Below are positions 61,211-64,000 of a stretch of 64,000 nucleotides of DNA, piece by piece. Position 1 is the first letter of the stretch, and every line of letters begins with the position of its first letter. Both the position numbers and the translations under genes were made by a program. The notes under the pieces are model-generated. The model searched no databases and was not told the origin of the DNA. It was given only the letters and a program-made list of their open reading frames with translations. The DNA is from Inhella inkyongensis (GTDB lineage Bacteria; Pseudomonadota; Gammaproteobacteria; Burkholderiales; Burkholderiaceae_C): NCBI RefSeq assembly GCF_005952805.1, contig NZ_CP040709.1:4020413-4084412 (forward strand), written 5' to 3'.

Positions 61211-62872
61211 TCAGTTCTGCACCCCGAGCTGCTTGTTGATCATCCATTGCTGGGCGATCGACAGCAGGTTGTTCACCAGCCAGTACAGCACCAGGCCGGC
61301 CGGGAAGAAGAAGAACATGAAGCTGAAGGCCAGCGGCATGATCCACATCAGCTTGGCCTGCATGGGGTCCGGCGGCGCCGGCTGCAGCCAGACCTGCAAC
61401 AGGCTGGACAAGGTCATCAGCGCCGGCAGCACAAACATCGGGTCCTTGGCGCTCAGGTCGGTGATCCACAAGATCCACGGCGCATGGCGCATCTCCACGC
61501 TGGAGAGCAGCACCCAGTAGAGCGCGATGAAGAAGGGGATCTGCAGCAGCATGGGCAGGCAGCTGCCCAGCGGGTTGACCTTCTCCTCTTTGTAGAGGCG
61601 CATCATTTCCTGCTGCATCTGCTGCGGCTTGTCCTTCAGGCGCTCGCGCATTTCCATGATGCGCGGGTTCACCTTCTTCATCTTGGCCATGCTGCGATAG
61701 GCACTGGCATTCAGGCCGTAGAAGGCGACCTTCAGCAGCACCACCAGCAGCACGATGGACCAGCCCCAGTTGCCGATCACCGAGTTGATCTTGTCCATCA
61801 GCCAGAACAGCGGCTTGGCCAGGATGTGGAAGATGCCGTAGTCCTTCACCAAGTCAAAGCCGGTGGCCAGCTCGGCCAGGGTCTTTTCCTCCTGCGGGCC
61901 CACAAACAGCAGGTTGTCCGAGCTCACGCTGGCGCCGGGCGCCACTTGCGAGAGCGGCAGCACCATGCCCACCGTGTAGAGGTTGTTCGCGATGCGGCGC
62001 GCATAGAACTCGCGCTCGCCGCTTTCAGGGCGCAGCCAGGCACCGACAAAGAAGTGCTGGGCCATCGCCACCCAACCGTCCTGGCCCTTGCGTTCGCCAG
62101 CGAACTCCTTGCTGTCCAGCTCCTTGAACTCGATCTTGGTGTACTTGATCTTGTCGTGATAGAGCGCCGGGCCGGTGAAGGTCACCGCGCCGAAAGATTG
62201 GGCAATGCCGGCGTCGAACTGGCTGGCGTCGCGCTGCAGCTGCAGATAGAGCTGCGGCGTCACCGGCGCCGTGCCGACGTTTTGCGCCTCATGACGCACC
62301 TTGATGGCGTAGCTGCCGCGCTCGAAGGTGTAGGTCTTGATCAATTTGATGCCGCCGATCTCGGGCGACTCGAAGCGCAGATTGAGCTGCTGCGCGCCGT
62401 CCTTCAGCGCACGTTCGGTCGACACCAGGGTCATCAGGGTGTTGTGCACCGGGGCACCGCCCTGCACGCCCACCAGGCCGGACTGCGCCGCGTACTGGCG
62501 CGAGCGCTCCAGCACCTTCATGGGTGCGCGGGCTGCGCTGTCATCGGCGTGCTTCAGCAGCTCCAGCTGCACCAGGCTGCCGCCCAGGGTATCGAAGGTG
62601 GCCTTGGTCAGATCGGTCTGGATCTCGATCAACTCGCCACGCTGGGGCTGCACGGCCGGTGCGGCAGGCGCGGTTGCGGCAGCCTGCGCCGTGACGGCCG
62701 ACGGCACGCCGGCTTGTGCGGCAGGGGCCGAACCCGCCGCCTGCGGCGCTGTGGCGGCCGGCATGGGCGAGAACAGCGACTGGCGGCCGTTGTGGCGCTG
62801 CCACCCATCCCACAGGAACAACAGTGAAATGGTGAACACCATCCAAAGCACGGTACGGCGGATGTCGGTCAT
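61211..62872 (-). CDS. yidC: Membrane protein insertase YidC
   Basis: 553 residues: N-terminal anchor (MTDIRRTVLWMVFTISLLFLW), a large periplasmic domain, then the five-helix insertase core (YGIFHILAKPLFWLMDKINSVIGNWGWSIVLLVVLLK, with later MAKMKKVNPRIMEMRERLKDKPQQMQQEMM and NPLGSCLPMLLQIPFFIALYWVLLSSVEMRHAP). It inserts membrane proteins with or without SecYEG. The start overlaps the yidD stop (ATGA). A palindrome and terminator follow. Confidence 0.97.
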   Translation of the reverse strand: MTDIRRTVLWMVFTISLLFLWDGWQRHNGRQSLFSPMPAATAPQAAGSAPAAQAGVPSAVTAQAAATAPAAPAVQPQRGELIEIQTDLTKATFDTLGGSLVQLELLKHADDSAARAPMKVLERSRQYAAQSGLVGVQGGAPVHNTLMTLVSTERALKDGAQQLNLRFESPEIGGIKLIKTYTFERGSYAIKVRHEAQNVGTAPVTPQLYLQLQRDASQFDAGIAQSFGAVTFTGPALYHDKIKYTKIEFKELDSKEFAGERKGQDGWVAMAQHFFVGAWLRPESGEREFYARRIANNLYTVGMVLPLSQVAPGASVSSDNLLFVGPQEEKTLAELATGFDLVKDYGIFHILAKPLFWLMDKINSVIGNWGWSIVLLVVLLKVAFYGLNASAYRSMAKMKKVNPRIMEMRERLKDKPQQMQQEMMRLYKEEKVNPLGSCLPMLLQIPFFIALYWVLLSSVEMRHAPWILWITDLSAKDPMFVLPALMTLSSLLQVWLQPAPPDPMQAKLMWIMPLAFSFMFFFFPAGLVLYWLVNNLLSIAQQWMINKQLGVQN

Positions 62873-63165
62873 GGATTGGTCGAGTTGACAGGGGTAGAGG
62901 AAGAACGACGCAGGCCGGTGAACAGGCGCGGCGCTTGGGCAGGCACAGGGTCATGCCCGCCCAGACAGAAAGGATGGCAACGCAGCAGCCGGCGCGTGGC
63001 CAGGTAGCTGCCGGCCAGGCCGCCATGGGCGTCCAACGCCTGCAGGGCGTAGTTCGAGCAGCTGGGGGTGTAGCGGCAGCCGGCATTCAGCCAATGACTG
63101 AACAACAGCTGGTAGCCGCGCACCGCGCCGCGCAGCAGGCGCTGCAATAGAGAGGGAGAACTCAA
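62869..63165 (-). CDS. yidD: Membrane protein insertion efficiency factor YidD
   Basis: 98 residues from TTG 63165, which overlaps the rnpA stop (TTGA). The core LLRGAVRGYQLLFSHWLNAGCRYTPSCSNYALQALDAHGGLAGSYLATRRLLRCHPFCLGGHDPVP is diagnostic, with the conserved cysteines. It assists YidC-dependent insertion at the inner membrane. The minus-strand frame continues open far upstream, but that is an out-of-frame read through rnpA. Confidence 0.93.
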   Translation of the reverse strand: MSSPSLLQRLLRGAVRGYQLLFSHWLNAGCRYTPSCSNYALQALDAHGGLAGSYLATRRLLRCHPFCLGGHDPVPAQAPRLFTGLRRSSSTPVNSTNP

Positions 63166-63680
63166 GGGCGCTCCCCACGCGGCTTCGGTGGCCTGGGGTT
63201 GAGCGCACGCCGCCACAGCAGGTCCAGGTCCTCGCGCAGCACCTTGCGCAGCGCTTCCGAGGTGGCGCTGGGGAAAGCCTTGCGATCGATGGGCGTGCGC
63301 AAACGCAGCACCCACAGCCCGGCGGGCAAGGGGGTGCTGCTCTTGAGCTGTTCGGCCAGACCCGCGCGGCCCAGGCGTTTGACCAAGCTGCGCGTCACGG
63401 AGCGACGCGCCAGGCGCTTGGGAACGACCAAACCCAGCCACCGCGCTGAAGGCACGGAGGGGCTGGGTGGGGGGGCCTCGGTGGGCGCCTCATCCACAAC
63501 GCTGTGACCATCCGGTGGGCAGGCTGTGGATAAGTTGTGCGCACCGGGTCGGCTGGGCGCGTCCGCAAGGTAGTGCAAGGCAAACCAATGCGAACGAGCG
63601 CGACTGCCGCTTTGCAGCACGCGCTCGAAATCGACCGCACGTTGAATGCGGCCCAGGGCGTCCGGGAGGGGAGCGACCAC
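63162..63680 (-). CDS. rnpA: Ribonuclease P protein component
   Basis: 172 residues: RIQRAVDFERVLQSGSRARSHWFALHYL, then LGLVVPKRLARRSVTRSLVKRLGRAGL (the RNR-like basic motif), and WVLRLRTPIDRKAFP. The protein subunit activates the RNase P RNA for tRNA 5'-end maturation. Between the first strand pair and the LGLVV block there is a proline-rich insertion of about 35 residues (HNLSTACPPDGHSVVDEAPTEAPPPSP), which makes it longer than the usual 115-130. The two DnaA-box-like sites lie in the DNA of that insertion. Confidence 0.95.
   Translation of the reverse strand: MVAPLPDALGRIQRAVDFERVLQSGSRARSHWFALHYLADAPSRPGAHNLSTACPPDGHSVVDEAPTEAPPPSPSVPSARWLGLVVPKRLARRSVTRSLVKRLGRAGLAEQLKSSTPLPAGLWVLRLRTPIDRKAFPSATSEALRKVLREDLDLLWRRALNPRPPKPRGERP
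63490..63533. other. Two DnaA-box-like sites inside rnpA
   Basis: TGTGGATAA at 63525-63533 is the exact complement of the consensus DnaA box TTATCCACA. TCATCCACA at 63490-63498 matches it at eight of nine bases, in the opposite orientation. The nearby rpmH-side edge is probably the oriC side of the chromosome, so these may be outlying origin elements; two sites alone do not make an origin. Confidence 0.5.
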
Positions 63681-63704
63681 TGCCGCTCCTCGGTCAGCGC
63701 TGGC

Positions 63705-63839
63705 TTAGACCGCCAGGCGCTTGCGGCCCTTGGCGCGACGTGCGTTCAGCACGGCGCGGCCACCACGGGTGGCCATGCGCACCAGGAAACCATGCGTACG
63801 AGCGCGACGGACCTTGGAGCCTTGATAAGTGCGTTTCAT
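63705..63839 (-). CDS. rpmH: 50S ribosomal protein L34
   Basis: 44 residues ([20 protein letters not shown]... ending RKRLAV), the full-length L34 consensus. Start ATG at 63839 behind AAGGTGAT, stop TAA at 63705-63707, 24 bp before rnpA. It is the first gene of rpmH-rnpA-yidD-yidC. The 161 bp upstream to the window edge carry no gene; a promoter is expected there but I cannot assign its hexamers with confidence. Confidence 0.97.
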   Translation of the reverse strand: MKRTYQGSKVRRARTHGFLVRMATRGGRAVLNARRAKGRKRLAV

Positions 63840-64000
63840 GATGGATCACCTTCTGCGTCGTGGTCTGCACACCCGAGGAACACGGAGGCACGGACGACGG
63901 GATTGACAAGCTGCTCGGGTTTGCGGGAGCCACCCCGCCTCAAAAAGGCGAAGAGTACTTTTCACACCCTGAGCGGCGAAAAGCCCGCGATTACACCAAA

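Noticed and set aside
63840..64000. oriC at the window edge
   Set aside because: The last 160 bp contain no DnaA-box cluster and no AT-rich unwinding element; the origin, if near, is beyond the window.

Overview
The window looks like a chromosomal segment of a high-G+C betaproteobacterium of the order Burkholderiales. The evidence is the very G/C-rich codon use, the rpmH-rnpA-yidD-yidC-mnmE block typical of a replication-origin flank, a TrpS with a C-terminal extension, creBCD, a kdsD-kdsC-lptC block, and intergenic hairpin repeats attached to stop codons. Both ends are cut inside biology: an ABC ATPase gene is truncated at base 1, and the right edge lies just upstream of rpmH, so dnaA/oriC may lie just beyond base 64000. 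I cannot name the species.

Layout. 1-5.4 kb: 3' part of a fused peptide-type ABC ATPase, a small lipoprotein, a 278-bp element with perfect terminal inverted repeats, then a neutral-lipid operon (WS/DGAT acyltransferase plus two alpha/beta hydrolases). 5.5-11.1 kb: three back-to-back GGDEF diguanylate cyclase genes and a DUF1232 protein. 11.2-18.9 kb (minus strand): acyl-CoA synthetase, trpS, psd, cutA, an orphan soxYZ pair, an HDOD protein, a TSUP sulfite-exporter-like permease and a periplasmic solute-binding-like protein. 18.9-26.1 kb: tandem M13 metallopeptidases, an anchored protein of unknown function, and tandem beta-barrel-like proteins. 26.2-34.4 kb: M17 aminopeptidase, another periplasmic binding-like protein, marC-creB-creC-creD, an RRM RNA-binding protein, and an sbtA/sbtB bicarbonate-transport pair.

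34.5-45.5 kb is the accessory heart of the window: a DUF5916 outer-membrane-type protein, a DUF2235 hydrolase, and a compact class II lanthipeptide locus (precursor peptide, LanM synthetase, ABC exporter, and a berberine-bridge-type flavoprotein with both residues for bicovalent FAD). The four genes are arranged head to tail with gaps or overlaps of only a few bases, and an AT-rich 460-bp control region precedes them. A lanthipeptide locus with a BBE-type oxidase is the best candidate here for an undescribed system.

45.5-64 kb: methyltransferase, SDR, lptC-kdsC-kdsD, a DksA/TraR-type zinc finger, glutamate dehydrogenase, a CPA2 antiporter, a histidine phosphatase, a 274-bp multi-hairpin repeat element, an acyl-CoA dehydrogenase, a 1410-aa hybrid histidine kinase, mnmE, yidC, yidD, rnpA (with DnaA-box sequences inside the gene) and rpmH. 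Many genes are coupled by ATGA/GTGA/TTGA stop-start overlaps. I saw no tRNA, rRNA, CRISPR array or transposase. All functional calls come from reading motifs by eye; no database search was run.
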